Part shown: positions 9,707 through 21,155 of the stretch, in pieces
How positions within the stretch are numbered: the stretch's first letter is position 1
Layout of the letters: every line of letters starts with the position of its first letter
Assembly: GCA_020746835.1 (NCBI GenBank)
Contig: JAGPNK010000003.1
Coordinates: 124,001-188,000, forward strand
Length of the DNA stretch: 64,000 bases
From: Stachybotrys elegans
Taxonomy: Eukaryota > Ascomycota > Sordariomycetes > Hypocreales > Stachybotryaceae
Direction of reading: 5' to 3'
The notes under the pieces: model-generated
The model's input: only the letters and a program-made list of their open reading frames with translations
The model's database searches: none
What the model was told of the DNA's origin: nothing
Position numbers and translations under genes: made by a program

Positions 9707-12700
9707 GTTGTTGGACTAGCGGCGCAAGATGACATCGTGAGGTGTGGAATCAAGTGGCGGATAGCCCGCCTAATAACGATCGTGATGGTGTAGGGGAACT
9801 TTGGTCGAAAGGGAAATTAGTGCCTTCCTTCGCCCCTTGTGGACATCAATGCATGCCGTGCTCCGTATTAATCCTAGCATGCCGCCCCCCCTTGCCACAT
9901 AGAACTTCACCAACGGTCTCGTTCCGACCTTGAACTCATGTGACTGTAGCCTCCCAGCTTGGCTTATGCTATCTTTCTCCTTCGTATTTTTCGAATGCAA
10001 CTCTAGATCTTGTTTCGCCCTTTCTTCATTCTTAGATCAAGTCTGACTACATCGGCGCTACCGGTTGCCAAGCCTGGCGTACCCCTGTATAAGGCCACAT
10101 CCCCTGTCTTCCATGAATAAGCCCATTGCCCCTTACCCTCAAATTGGTGCAGTCTCGTGCCATACGAAGCTCAGCATTATTGCCAAGCTGGATTGGGAGT
10201 CTGGACTATTCGTTCCCGATTCACCTTACCCATACTTCTAGTGGGTACATGCAGTTTAAACCCTCCCTCACAGGGCGAAGCAACCAATTGCCATCATTTC
10301 ACCGCCGTCCGCACTGTTCTTATCCGTTTAATAGCTGCCAGCTTGGCGATTGTCGGTCTCGTATTCCATGCTTGGCAGAGGCTTAGACTTAATAAGCTAT
10401 TCTCTTGGCCGTCTTCATTATCTACCAGTCGTCCTGTATTGACGGTTAGGATAAAATTGCGTTGGGCTTTGAAGCACCTGCACGATTGGGATACGCAACA
10501 GTGGAAAGCTCTATATCCCTAATGGTACATAACGCAGCAACGAACAGATGTTTTGCCTACCAAGTATTAATTTACCGACGTGATACTGTCTACGCTGTTG
10601 GAGAGAGCCACCTCAAAACAATTGATGCTATTTCGCCGAGCATAGAATCAGGGACCACAGCCGTCACATGGTGAGTCAGCTTCTTCGTCATCTGAGGACT
10701 TCCGCCGGAATCGCGACGGTATCCCGACCTCGGCGCATCGCTCTCGCACCTTCGAGGCCAGCCTCGTTAGAACACACGCCGACGAACGGTATGTACACAC
10801 ATCGAGAGGCCAGTCTGCTAACCATAGGTCCCCCTGACTGCATACGCTTATACTTGCTGCCACTGCTGCTACTATAGCCCCCTTATTGTTCTCTGGCTCT
10901 AGCCAACGGGAGATGTCAGCTACAGTCTAACGATCCCTTCATTGTTTGACACTATTCTTTAGTCCTACAGGTAGCAAGGCCACTATTGTTCGTATATACT
11001 ATTGTTCTTTTTTCCACACTGCACGCACCTACTACATCATAGAATCAGGGATTCCTACATATTTCAAGGCAAAGGTAACCAAGGCATCACCTTCAAAACA
11101 ATAGAGATGGTTGATTCGTTGATCTTATGAGCCAAGGTAGGTCGCAATCGTCTTAGGGGATGAGATGCGCACAAACACAGCTGAATAATGCTTGAGCGTC
11201 CGCTGTGCAGTAAAGGCTTGACTCCCCCACCTGAATTCGCGATAATTCACTCAAGTCTTGTTGTTTTTTTTATTTTTATGATTGCCAATGTGCTGCCAGC
11301 TCCACCAATGATCGTAACGTTCTGTGGGCGTCCCCCAACACCAACATCATCACAGAGAGGGACGAGACTTGGGAAGGCATAGGCGCGATCATTGTACAGC
11401 TACCAAACATGTAAAAGAAACAAGGCGAGCCTCTCAGACCTAACCATAATATGGCTTACAGTCAACTGTACACTTGTTTCTACATGTCTATTCGTCACAA
11501 TTTGTTGCCGCCCATGATGTGGCTACCACCGGTCGGGCAGCTCGTCAACATTGTGGACACGCTCCCTGGCTCCACGGTCCAGCCGCGCTCGAGCACATTG
11601 AGGACAAGAGCTTTTGAGACGTCTGCGGCTACGATACAAAAGGCCAATAGCCTGTGGGAACAACAATGACAGCTTTTCTGCCCATAGGATTTGGCCAGTT
11701 GGATAAGATGGATTATCGGCTACCCTATAGCTAATCTTGCCATTACAAGGCCATCCAACACAACCCTGGAAGCGGAGACAAGGCAGACAAGGCATTCGCG
11801 TCTAGAAACACACAAGTGCTTTAATGGTCCAGGCTGTAGCAAGCCGACACTAGGTACTCTGTGACTGATATAATTGAGCATCATCTTACTCCGGTCATAA
11901 TTGCGGAAATGATAGCACATTCTATTCTTGACCCGAAGAAAGCGAGGCTACACTCCCCATGATGGACTGCTCGCTGTCCCCAGTTCAATGCTCACTCGTT
12001 TATCCCTCAATAATAAACTAGCCGTTCCAGCCAAGTATGAAGGAATCCCGAGTTCTACCGAAAGACTAGCGAATCCAGCCGAGCTGATTGGCTGAGCACC
12101 AAGCGACTGGTTCTCGATCTATGGATGGCGTGAGCCAAGCCCAACGGCGGGCTTGGCTAGAATACCCGGGAAGCAGCAACGTGCGGCTGAGAAGATAGAG
12201 CTGTTTGATCCAAGCACTGTCGACAGCACCACTACAATAGCTTGGAACCCCCACGGAGAACTAAGAAATAGGCCGCCCACCTGATGCTCTAGCTATGCCG
12301 TACAGCACATGAAATGCTAGGGGGAATAGGGTGTTCAGACGGGGGTGAGAGAATGGTCTTGAATGCGGAGCAACTGTGGAGGACGGAGCGCCCATAGGTG
12401 GTCATGACTGAAAACCAAGGCGCTTTCATGAATCAGGGGCTGGGGGACGTCTTTGGCCCCATCGCTGCCTTGCGTGGTCGCAGAGATAAGGTTATCCATT
12501 CGCGAAAGGCTCCGGGGGGTAATCCTCTGAAGCCAGAGCGTCTGGGGAACAGATGGGTCATCCGGAGATTGAAGATTGAGAAATGGACCGCTTCCGCGCT
12601 TGGCGCCTATGAAGGTCAACCAAGATTGGCCGAATGATGGGCACCTGTGTGTATGTATTAGCAAACTATATCCAATTGTCTGTATTGGCTGTCGACCTCA

Positions 12701-13509
12701 TTATTGCCTTGCGGTAATATTACAATACCCGCCCGAGAAAAGAACCCAACATCACCAGCGACATATTGCAGTGACGCGGATTGCCGTTAGCCGCCGGTGC
12801 CTTGGTTGCGAGACCCGGCGAAACCGGGCGCGTAAGCCATCAAGTGACCGAAAAGCTGAACCGCGGTGACCACCTGGATGACACCTTGCCACGTTATGAC
12901 AAGATGAAACTGGAGCGAGCTTCTCCAGCTTCTCGCCCCACGTTGCCCCGGGACCGTTGGTGGGAACGAAATAATACCCCGGCGTTTCTCCTCATGCTAA
13001 CGAGCAGCCGAGCCCAAAAGCGCACAAGGTGAGGGGGAAAGGCTTGGTCCAAAGGAGGGGAAACCAAGCTTTCCTCGTGGTCATTCTGGTCAATAGCGAG
13101 GAAAGTTGGAGGCTAGACCACGCAGCCCTGTCGCGAGGCAAGCTTCCCATTCGCCTGCCTGGACTGCCAAGGGCTGCGGGGCAAAAAGGAGGGACGTGAT
13201 TGATGGCCCCCCATGGGGAAAAGCTGGGGTAGTTTGTCGGTCCAGGCCTGGTGTACGTCCGTAATCTTGCTAGCGATGGCTGGGAAGGGAATAAATCGGG
13301 CCAAAGTTACCCGAGTCATCCTCGGCCCATTCTCACGGGGCCGTAGTGGGCACCAAGGGCACTGATCTGGAGAGAGGCAACGTGCTTATCAGTTGCTGAT
13401 TCCCCTCCTCCAGAAGCTCTTGTTCTCGGTTGTCTCACCCTCACTTCCTCCTCCACTACCCCCAAGGCGACTACTCCGCAGCAACACCTCATCCCTTTCT
13501 GTAGTCACC
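9707..13509. other. 3.8-kb gene-poor region
   Basis: No open frame here looks like a conserved protein, and codon-like character is absent. The stretch contains the retroposon-like insertion at 10641-11051 and otherwise unassigned DNA. The right end (about 12.9-13.5 kb) should hold the promoter of the sugar permease. Confidence 0.6.
10641..11051 (+). mobile_element. SINE-like retroposon (383 bp) with 14-bp target-site duplication
   Basis: The 14-mer CATAGAATCAGGGA occurs at 10641-10654 and again at 11038-11051, bracketing 383 bp of unrelated DNA. The last 103 bp (10936-11038) match 60277-60379 at 97 of 103 positions without gaps. Both copies end in the same CCTACTACATCAT. There are no terminal inverted or long terminal repeats and no protein-coding frame. 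An internal pair of ACTATTGTTC repeats lies near the 3' end. Flanking duplications of variable length with a shared 3' end and a variable 5' end are typical of non-LTR (LINE-mobilised) elements, so a SINE or truncated LINE is the best fit. A possible pol III B-box-like CCTTCGAGGCC (10749-10759) is only a partial match, and I see no convincing A box. Confidence 0.65.
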
Positions 13510-15245
13510 ATGGCTGATGAAGAAGCCGGGCGGGCCAAGCCCCAGTCCGTCACTCACATTGAGCATGGCATCACCAGCCGCGAGGCCGACCTCATCGAGG
13601 CTGCCGTCGCAGCCAGTAACGAGGAGGCCCTGATTCCTCGCAAGGAGCTCTTCTCCCGCTACTGGCCCGCCGTGACGTACGGCTGTCTGCTCAGCGTGGC
13701 CTTGGTCATGGAGGGCATGGACGTCGGTCTCATCAACAACTTCTTTGCCCACACGGCCTATCTCAACAGGTTCGGTTGGCCTGACGCCGACGGCGAGCAG
13801 CACATCCCTGTCTCCTGGCAGTCTGCCATCTCCAACGGAAACAACATCGGCAGTATCTTTGGCCTGGCGCTCAACGGCTACCTGCAGTCCAGGTACGGAT
13901 CTCGCAGAGTGTACATGGGCGCCATGGCCTTGATGGGGTGCACCATCTTTACCCTCTTCTTTGCCGTCAACGTCCAGATGCTCTTCGCCGCCAACATCCT
14001 GTGCGGTATCCCCTGGGGTATCTTCCAGACCCTCACCACGGCGTACGCTGCTGAGATTTGCCCCGCCGCCATGCGTGGATATCTCACTGCCTGGGTTTCC
14101 ATGTGCTGGGGTGCCGGCTCTTTCCTCGCGGCCGGTGTCCTGCGTGGCTCTCTGGGCATTGAGGGAGATATGGGCTGGAGGCTGCCATATGGTCTCCAGT
14201 GGATTTGGATTCTTCCCCTCCTCGTCGTCGGCTATCTTGCCCCCGAGAGCCCCTGGTACCTTGTTCGCCGCGGCCGTTTTGAGGAGGCTGAGACGTCTCT
14301 TCGCCGACTTGCACGCAAGGGACACTACACCGATGAGACCATGGCCCAGACTCTTGCTCTGATGAAGCACACCAACGAGATGGAGAAGATTGAGGCCGCC
14401 GACTCAAGCTACCGTGACATTTTCCGCGGCACCAACTTCCGCCGAACCGGCATTGTGTGCATGGCCTTCATTATCCAGATTCTCAACGGCCAGTCTGTCA
14501 CCCCCTTCGCCGCAGTCATGCTCCGCTCCATCGGCATGGACGAGACGCAGTCTTTCAACTACAACATGGGAATCCAGTCTGTCAACATCATCGCCACTGC
14601 TGTTGCCATTTCGTTGATGGGAAAGATTGGACGTCGAACCTTTTTCTTCTGGGGTTCTTCCACTATTGGCCTGCTCATGCTGATTATCGGAATCCTTGGC
14701 TTCGTTCCTAACCTCAGCAACGTTCCCATCGGCGTTGCTGCCGTCCTCATCATTGTCCAGATCGTCTTCAAGGTTTCCCTTGGACCCACAGGCTATGTCA
14801 TCGTGGGAGAGACATCCTCCAGCCGTGTCCGCGCACAGACAATCGTCATGGGTCGTGCGGTCTATGTTCTGGGCCAGATCTGCGTAGGACAGCTCAACCC
14901 TCGCATGCTGAACAGAACAGCCGATGCCTGGAACTGGGGTGCCAGAACCGGAATTTTTTACTTCGGCCTCTGCATCGTCTGGGCGATTTGGATCTACTTC
15001 TTCCTGCCAGAGACTATGAACCGTAGTTTCGCTGAGTTGGACTACCTATTCCAGAAGAAGGTGCCGGCACGCAAGTTTGCTACCACTCCTGTTGACTGTA
15101 AGTACCGCAATACCCATGTGGAATACTGTCATTCCTCTGGGCTCCTAAGAAACTTTAACGAACATTTACTGACATTCAACTAGTGTTCGAGTTTGCTGAC
15201 AAGTTGGCTGATGACGATCGTGACGACAAGGGCGCTTCCAACTAG
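13510..15245 (+). CDS. MFS alpha-glucoside/sugar permease (maltose permease-like), 549 aa
   Basis: Plasma-membrane sugar/H+ symporter. The model is join(13510..15097, 15184..15245); the second exon adds LFEFADKLADDDRDDKGASN and the stop. The start is the ATG at 13510 in a CACCATGG context; the frame is open further upstream, but that part lacks protein character. The 12-span layout is clear. Hallmarks are the inter-half signature APESPWYLVRRGRFEEAE, the loop RYGSRRVYMGA between spans 2 and 3, GKIGRRTFFFWG in the second half, and FLPETMNRSFAELDYLF after the last span. GMDVGLINNFF at the start of span 1 and the QSVTPF segment fit the fungal maltose/alpha-glucoside subgroup. No catabolic gene lies next to it. 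Confidence 0.9.
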
Positions 15246-16372
15246 GGTGAATACCCCCGAAGTCTCGTCCAGGATCTGGCCGGAGATGGTGTGCATGATA
15301 CGATAGATTAATGGTTAAATGATTGAATTGTACTGTACACGCTTCAAACCGTGATATGTGAAGTCAAGATGTCCCAGTTTCGATATTCATGGCCCAAGAT
15401 CCAGCAAGCAGTCGAGCCATGACTCACGATATTAATAATGCTCCAGAAGCCCGAAAGAAAGGCCGTTTGTAGTTTTTCCTCTGCAGATTCCGCATGCCAG
15501 CACAGAGGGAAACCTTGAATTTTTGGTCTAATCCGTGTGCTGCTGCTAGCAAGAAGCGATAGGGTCGTTCTCTACGTGCGCCTCCCACGCGATGCATTTA
15601 CCCATACAACTCTTAGGCGCGATGGTATAGTGTCCTGTCGATCATTTTAATTGCCGTACGAACGGGATATTGTCTGCATTTTAGTTTAATATGCCTACTG
15701 ACACCAGCCTGGTATTTCTCTCTCCGTTCGGGCGCAGCCCAACGGCGCAACGATGTGTACTTCCTTGCCACACCCATTCATCTTCGCCGTCCAATGTATT
15801 CCGGACAAACCCCCTCCACCACTTAATCGTACGGTGATTTTGGACAAAGTGCTGAGTGGGAGTCGGAGGAAAGCAGCCCGTAGGCAGTGAAGTACATATC
15901 GAGTTTTGGGCTGCCTCTGCCTAGATTGACTGATGTAATATGATGCATGGCGTGATCGCGCTCTTCATTTATGGATCGCGCAGCTCGCCATATCCCGGAG
16001 GAGAGACCGAATTGGAAAGATCGACAAGATGCGATTGGACCGGAAATTATAATTTCCCAAGTTGCGTTCATCTATCTAAGACTCTTCCCCTTGGGCAGCT
16101 TGCGAAGGCGACTTTTGTCCTAGTTCTTGCAAAATCTAGTTGCATCACAACAGCAAATAGGACGCATGAACCTTGCCAAGATCATGAAGATACATGAACT
16201 ACAAAGTGGCGAGACAGATCTGCCATGATATCACGCTTCGCCAAGGCAGCATAAATAGCAGACCTGATTTTCCTGTCTCGTCTCTCATGTCGAACAAGAA
16301 GCCAAGCCAAGCTACAAGCCTAATCCTCTCTCAAGCTACTCGATCATCTTGACACATCGTGCTACAAGCATC
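15246..16372. other. Intergenic region
   Basis: It holds the sugar permease 3' end and the promoter of the proline-rich protein, with a TATA-like ATAAATA at 16251-16257. No gene recognised. Confidence 0.5.
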
Positions 16373-16648
16373 ATGCAATTCAAGAATCTCATCTTTGCCA
16401 CGGCCTTTGGCCTAGCCGCCACCGTCGCTGCTGCTCCTCTTGCGGCACCGCCTGAGTTAACAACCCTGGCCCCCCCTCCGGCGCCGACCCTGCCACCAAA
16501 GCCTATCGTCTCTCCTCCCGCTCCGCCCAAGCCAACTGTCTCGCCTCCAGCTCCTCCTCCCAAGCCCACGGTGTCTCTACCTCCCCCTCCTCCCATACCT
16601 ACCAAGTCTGTCCATGCTCCCCCAGAGCCTACTCCCCCTAAGGAGTAA
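16373..16648 (+). CDS. Small secreted proline-rich protein, 91 aa
   Basis: Intronless small gene. Residues 1-20 (MQFKNLIFATAFGLAATVAA) form a good signal peptide. The mature part is dominated by Pro with a degenerate repeat, variants of PPKPTVSPPAPP occurring three times between about residues 40 and 70. No cysteines are seen. The low-complexity extended structure suggests a wall-associated or extracellular linker-like protein; no enzymatic function is visible. A TATA-like box lies about 120 bp upstream. The next gene also encodes a secreted protein, but no co-regulation signal was found. Confidence 0.7.
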   Translation: MQFKNLIFATAFGLAATVAAAPLAAPPELTTLAPPPAPTLPPKPIVSPPAPPKPTVSPPAPPPKPTVSLPPPPPIPTKSVHAPPEPTPPKE

Positions 16649-17229
16649 GACTAGAGCACACGATCGGATACTAAATGAACCACGCGCCAATTCCTTGGGG
16701 AAATTCTTGCTTCGATGCCCCAGAAAGCAATCTCAACAATATGCAAGCCATTGTCGGTGAATGGTGTGGTGAAAGTCAAGTGGATGGTGTCAGTCCGGAG
16801 AAACCCGCATATCACGCTACAGTGAGTCAGGACTCACCTGGCTGGCATCCGGCGGGTAAGGGAGAAATACAACAAGGGAACAGAAGTCTTTGTGGATTAT
16901 TTGAACAAGAATTATTTACTTCTTTGGCGGGGACGACAGCCATTTCTTAGACATTGAGGTCTGTTTTCCCAGTGAGAAGCATGGCTACTCGGAGTTACCT
17001 AGACAGCAATGCCCGTTTTTGTTGAAATGCACTGACTCTAATCCTATGTAAATCGCTGTTTGGAATGTAGCACATGCATAAGTCGCTGCTCGGGCGTCTG
17101 TCTCACGCACTGAACAAGCCGGGGACAGGCTGGCAGGAGAACCTTAAAGAATGCCCGCTTCGCCATTGCAAAGCCTTTGTAGCAGCACGAAATCTTGGTC
17201 TTCATAGCCATACTCCACGCCCCGAAAAC
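16649..17229. other. Intergenic region
   Basis: It contains open frames without protein character. It presumably carries the promoter of the cysteine-rich protein gene. Nothing else recognised. Confidence 0.45.
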
Positions 17230-17775
17230 ATGCGCATCACTCTTCCGCCCTTTGTTCTGCTAGTCAACTTGGCTGGGATCGCCTATGCGGCACCCAGCAA
17301 CTTCAGGCGCCCATGCGGACAAAGAATAGCGCCGTGTTCTACCGGCTTTACTTGTGTTCCCAATGACAAGGAATGCACAAACCTTGATCGTTGCCTGGGC
17401 ACCTGTGCGCCCGAGGTGATCGCCGCTCTGTCCTCAGCGGCCATAGCCCTCCCCGACCTTCCTACACCGTCGAGCGCAAGCCCAGTTCAACCCACGCCTT
17501 CAATTCAGAATGGAAACGATTACCAACCCTGTGGATTAGCTATGCCCGAGATACTCTCCAGCTGTCCCGAGGGCTCCCATTGCGCAGTCGATCCGCGCAG
17601 CACGCTGAGCTCTCTTCTCGGGATTGGACCCAAAATCTGCATTCCGGATAGTGCCTCTTTTTGTGGGGGATTCGCGGGGATTCAGTGCCCAGAGGGCTTG
17701 CAGTGCTACGATGTCCCTAACGATGGCTGTGATGTGCGCAATGGTGGTGCGGATTGCGGTGGTGTTTGCCTTTGA
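17230..17775 (+). CDS. Secreted cysteine-rich protein with two Cys modules, 181 aa
   Basis: The start at 17230 puts a clean signal peptide (MRITLPPFVLLVNLAGIAYA) at the N-terminus; the frame is open upstream from 17074 but would bury this peptide. The mature protein has 16 cysteines in two blocks. The first has six (RPCGQRIAPC ... TCAPEV), followed by a Ser/Pro/Thr linker. The second has ten (QPCGLAMPEILSSC ... CGGVCL). Repeated CPEG and CGG turns suggest disulfide-knot modules. No family is assigned. It could be a wall protein or an effector-like secreted protein, but nothing proves either. Confidence 0.72.
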   Translation: MRITLPPFVLLVNLAGIAYAAPSNFRRPCGQRIAPCSTGFTCVPNDKECTNLDRCLGTCAPEVIAALSSAAIALPDLPTPSSASPVQPTPSIQNGNDYQPCGLAMPEILSSCPEGSHCAVDPRSTLSSLLGIGPKICIPDSASFCGGFAGIQCPEGLQCYDVPNDGCDVRNGGADCGGVCL

Positions 17776-17909
17776 AGACCGATTCACGGATAGAAACCGA
17801 CAAAGAAAGAGGGGGGAGCCTACTAGAGTAACTTGCCATATAAGGATAATTTGTCGTCCTGCCACGTTTCCCGCTTTCTTCGAGTCTTACGTCTTACAAT
17901 ACAGCACAA

Positions 17910-18409
17910 ATGATCCAGCGCAACATCACGATGTCCCAAGACGAATTAGTGAAATGCATTCAGCACTCCATGCACTGGGATGAAGACAGTCAGCGCGTCT
18001 TCCACGTTGATGCCTTCAATTTTGGGAAGTCTCTCATCCCCTTCCTCAAACCAGATTTTGAGGGAAGAAGTAGGCCAATTCATCTACATCTACTAGGTTC
18101 TCATGACTAACCTAAAGGTTCTCAGACTCTACACTTATTTCTTTCCTGAAGAAATACGAAGGTTTTAGAGTTTGGAACCGAGGCATTTGGGCCTATTCTA
18201 TCCGCGTTTACTACATCGAAAGACTTCAAGAAGAGAATTGCGACAGTCTGCAAATCTTCTCAGATATTGAGCAAGTAGTGTCTCTGGTCCAGACACAGGC
18301 GGCTGCTCATATAAAAGCTTATTTGGTCGAACCGGGGTGGCAACAGAGTATGTACAAAGCCGGCATCTGGTACGATGATGAGAGTTATAAGCTATACATT
18401 CCTATGTAA
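17910..18409 (+). CDS. Hypothetical two-exon protein, 147 aa
   Basis: The model is join(17910..18069, 18126..18409), with a 56-bp intron that starts GTAGG, has a CTAAC branch point and ends TCTCAG. The first exon alone would stop shortly after the donor. Splicing gives a continuous, well-mixed sequence: LVKCIQHSMHWDEDSQRVFH, a short Phe-rich stretch (DAFNFGKSLIPFLKPDF), then FLKKYEGFRVWNRGIWAYS, a helical acidic segment and the end ESYKLYIPM. A second in-frame ATG at 17931 is an alternative start. No signal peptide or membrane span. I recognise no family. The codon-like composition across the junction argues it is real, but it could be a young or lineage-specific gene. Confidence 0.5.
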
Positions 18410-19033
18410 ATAGATACTGCCTTGATTTCTTTTCTCTTTATTTAGTGGAGCTTTTAGGAGCGGACAGCCAAGCTTCGTATGGATGGACGGAGGATGGCAT
18501 GATGAAGAGTGAAAGAGTAAGCGAAAACTCTCAGTCAGTGCTGTGAACTACTTCTTTTATAATGTTCAGCTATTGCTGTTTTCCGGTCTAAGGCGAAGTG
18601 GGTGAAGCGCAAGTGTAGAAAATCGAACTATGTCCTTGTTGCCAGTCAGAACATACCAGATATATACTTGTACCTTTGTGTGAATCAATACAAGCGCAAC
18701 TTACGTCCTGGTTCCTTTTCTTTCTCTCTTTTGATTAGTACAGAACTCGCTATAAGTATTCCTACTATGCAGTACAAACGGGTCTGGTAGACAAAACCTA
18801 GGGGAAATACGCAATGACCCGGGGCCACAGACATCATGCTGTGCACCGAACGTGCATTCAACTCCAGTGAAGCAAGTGGGAGTACAAGATTCACGGTTCT
18901 TATTCTATTTCCTATAAAATTTTCTTAACCCAGGGCCTTGCTGCATTTCCCAAATCCACCTCTATCGGTCATTTGAAGCAATACCTTCCATCATTAGCCC
19001 TTCGTACCAAAGCAAACTCTGGAATCCAACACC
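18410..19033. other. Intergenic region
   Basis: AT-rich, with no recognisable gene. It includes the promoter of the following gene. Confidence 0.45.
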
Positions 19034-19537
19034 ATGAACAACTTCATCGATGTCAGCCACCTGAAGCAGTCGGATAGGCCATCGTCAATCCTTCGATTTC
19101 GTGTAGGTGCCTTCATCACGGACGACTCAGAGGCCACCAACCACATCGTTCTGTTTGTAGAGCTCAACGGTAACAGGTCTGTGAGGATTCAGATCAAACA
19201 GCAAGGCATCGGGAGAGACGCAGAGTTGGTTTTCATGTCGAAGCCCTATACTCACTCTCAAAACATGCTTGTCATTGCCCAAGCAGAGCCAACCAGCCCA
19301 AATGTGACGGTCCAGTCCATTATGGACACTATTGAGGAAATGAAGCGCTACCGATACAGGTTTGCAAAAGGCCGAAAGGGCTGCCGCTGGTGGACTTACA
19401 CTGTCATGAAGGACTTTCAAGGCAAGGGACTGATCAAGCAACGCTCCGCAGAGGATGTTCTTGACGCCGTAGGTCTTGAGTGGGCCGAGAGCGGAATGAA
19501 AGGGCCTACAACCATTGTCAAGGGACAGTTTTATTAG
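19034..19537 (+). CDS. Conserved fungal protein, DUF7770-like, 167 aa
   Basis: Single exon. The order of segments matches what I remember of fungal DUF7770 proteins: NHIVLFVELNGNRSVRIQ, an aromatic/Ser segment (SKPYTHSQNM), a helix (VQSIMDTIEEMKRYRYRF), then the diagnostic GCRWWTYTVMKDFQGKGLI and the closing KGPTTIVKGQFY. No signal peptide or membrane segment; probably intracellular. The function of the family is unknown. The family link is from memory of the pattern, so moderate. Confidence 0.68.
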   Translation: MNNFIDVSHLKQSDRPSSILRFRVGAFITDDSEATNHIVLFVELNGNRSVRIQIKQQGIGRDAELVFMSKPYTHSQNMLVIAQAEPTSPNVTVQSIMDTIEEMKRYRYRFAKGRKGCRWWTYTVMKDFQGKGLIKQRSAEDVLDAVGLEWAESGMKGPTTIVKGQFY

Positions 19538-19982
19538 TTGGACTATCTGGATGATCATTCACCAGTCTATCCAGATCGGAATCTCTTCCGAACTAGATTC
19601 TACAAATCCTTGAGCCTTAAACCCCCTTTGGTTGTTCTATAAATCTAGTTGATCATAATTTTCTTGCCCATATGACTGTTCGCATCATTTTTATATTGAG
19701 GAAAACGCCCCAGATGATTTTTGCAGTCTGATAGTGCCAAGAAACAGGCAAACAAGGTGGGACGTAAACTGATTCGTGTGTGAGTGGGCAGTCATGTTGA
19801 GAAAGGATTTTGACAAAAAAATCACAGGACCTCTTCCGTTATCCACTGTCCCCAGTAAGCTACGTACGTCATATTAACGTTGTCCTTCTTATCAGGAGCA
19901 TATGACTCACGAATTTGGGCGACAAAAAGTATATGAACATTCAAATTTCCTTCCAGCAGACCCTTCTCCTCTTGTATCATTC

Positions 19983-21155
19983 ATGGAAACTGTAAAAATA
20001 TCCATTGTCATAAATGCTCGATACCAAGCTTTCGATCGTTCAGGCAAGGTTCCCTTCCATATTGTCTTTGGTCTCTGCCGCCGTTCACCAGACGACACAG
20101 ACCCTAGACCAGTGGCACTGAACACGGAGAAATCCATTCTGAATGTTCCGTATGCGCTTCTGACAGATCTCCTGTCGCTGCGTATTCATGATGAGATTCG
20201 CAATACCGACGTCGAGATTGGACTTGGGCAGCTGAGCCATGGCGAAGAAGAGGGCACTTGCGTGATTCTTCCCTCACCTGTGGGAAGAAATGGGAGCTGG
20301 AGGCAGGCCATGACAATTTACAGGTATTGTGTTGAGCCTGGGAGCGAGCTGGCGGCCTTATTTGAACATGGAAAAATGTACACGATTCGCGGCAAACCAG
20401 GAAACAACGTGGTTGCGAGCGGTTGGTATGGCGATCAATCTGCCTCTACAAATCTTGGGCCTGATTCGCCAGAGGCGCGAATACATTTGACTATGTTGAG
20501 AAACCACGTATCCGGAAGAGCGACATTCAGAGTGGTATCATCTGTACCATGGCCGCCAAGGCTACATGTCCGCCTTCGAAAGCAGGACAATGACAAGGAT
20601 AAGGAGTCTCCCATCCTGGAAGTCAGTACTGTCAATACCGGCTCTGAACCGATCTCGGTCAAGACAAGGGGTGAGCAATACATGCTGCAGCCCCAAGGCC
20701 CGTTGGAACCGGAGGCCGGCTGGCCCCTCATGGACAGGCGCACACGCATCATCGACGCGCAAGCATCACCGCTGGTGAGCTTCGAGGTCATTGACATTGC
20801 CACCAACACCATTGTCAGGCATGCCGTACGGCCTGGCATTTGCGCACTTACAGATGGCACGCCTCGAGACAGACGTCCCAAGTTGGAGCATCTTGTGACA
20901 TTGAAGCCCGGAGAGCCAGTCGTTCGGCAGGTAGATGTGACTCAGGTGCTTTCTCGGCTGCCCGATGGGACATATGGCTTGCGCTTGGAGAGGCGAGGGA
21001 TGTGGTGGTGCGTGGGAAGCCGTGAGGACTTTGAGGCCACGGGGGAAGATCGTGTACCCCAGAATCTGTTCGAGACTCTGATTATGCCGGCAATGCTGGA
21101 GTGTGACGATGTCGTGACTGTTGTCAAGCGGACACAAAACGAGGATACTACATGA
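19983..21155 (+). CDS. Hypothetical fungal protein, 390 aa
   Basis: Single long open frame with even composition. I chose the ATG at 19983 (METVKISIVINARYQAF) because the preceding 27 codons from another ATG at 19902 look less protein-like. The sequence reads as successive beta-rich segments such as FHIVFGLCRRSPDD, GRATFRVVSSVPWPPRLHV and PLVSFEVIDIATNTIVRH, and ends in a charged tail. Repeated GxYGLRLERRG/MWWCVGSREDF-like turns near the end resemble small beta-sandwich proteins found singly in many fungi. No signal peptide, membrane span or catalytic motif is seen. It follows another gene of unknown function in the same orientation with about 450 bp between them. Confidence 0.7.
   Translation: METVKISIVINARYQAFDRSGKVPFHIVFGLCRRSPDDTDPRPVALNTEKSILNVPYALLTDLLSLRIHDEIRNTDVEIGLGQLSHGEEEGTCVILPSPVGRNGSWRQAMTIYRYCVEPGSELAALFEHGKMYTIRGKPGNNVVASGWYGDQSASTNLGPDSPEARIHLTMLRNHVSGRATFRVVSSVPWPPRLHVRLRKQDNDKDKESPILEVSTVNTGSEPISVKTRGEQYMLQPQGPLEPEAGWPLMDRRTRIIDAQASPLVSFEVIDIATNTIVRHAVRPGICALTDGTPRDRRPKLEHLVTLKPGEPVVRQVDVTQVLSRLPDGTYGLRLERRGMWWCVGSREDFEATGEDRVPQNLFETLIMPAMLECDDVVTVVKRTQNEDTT

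Noticed and set aside
10749..10759. Pol III B box in the retroposon-like element
   Set aside because: CCTTCGAGGCC matches the B-box consensus only partly and no A box lies at the proper distance, so a tRNA origin cannot be claimed.
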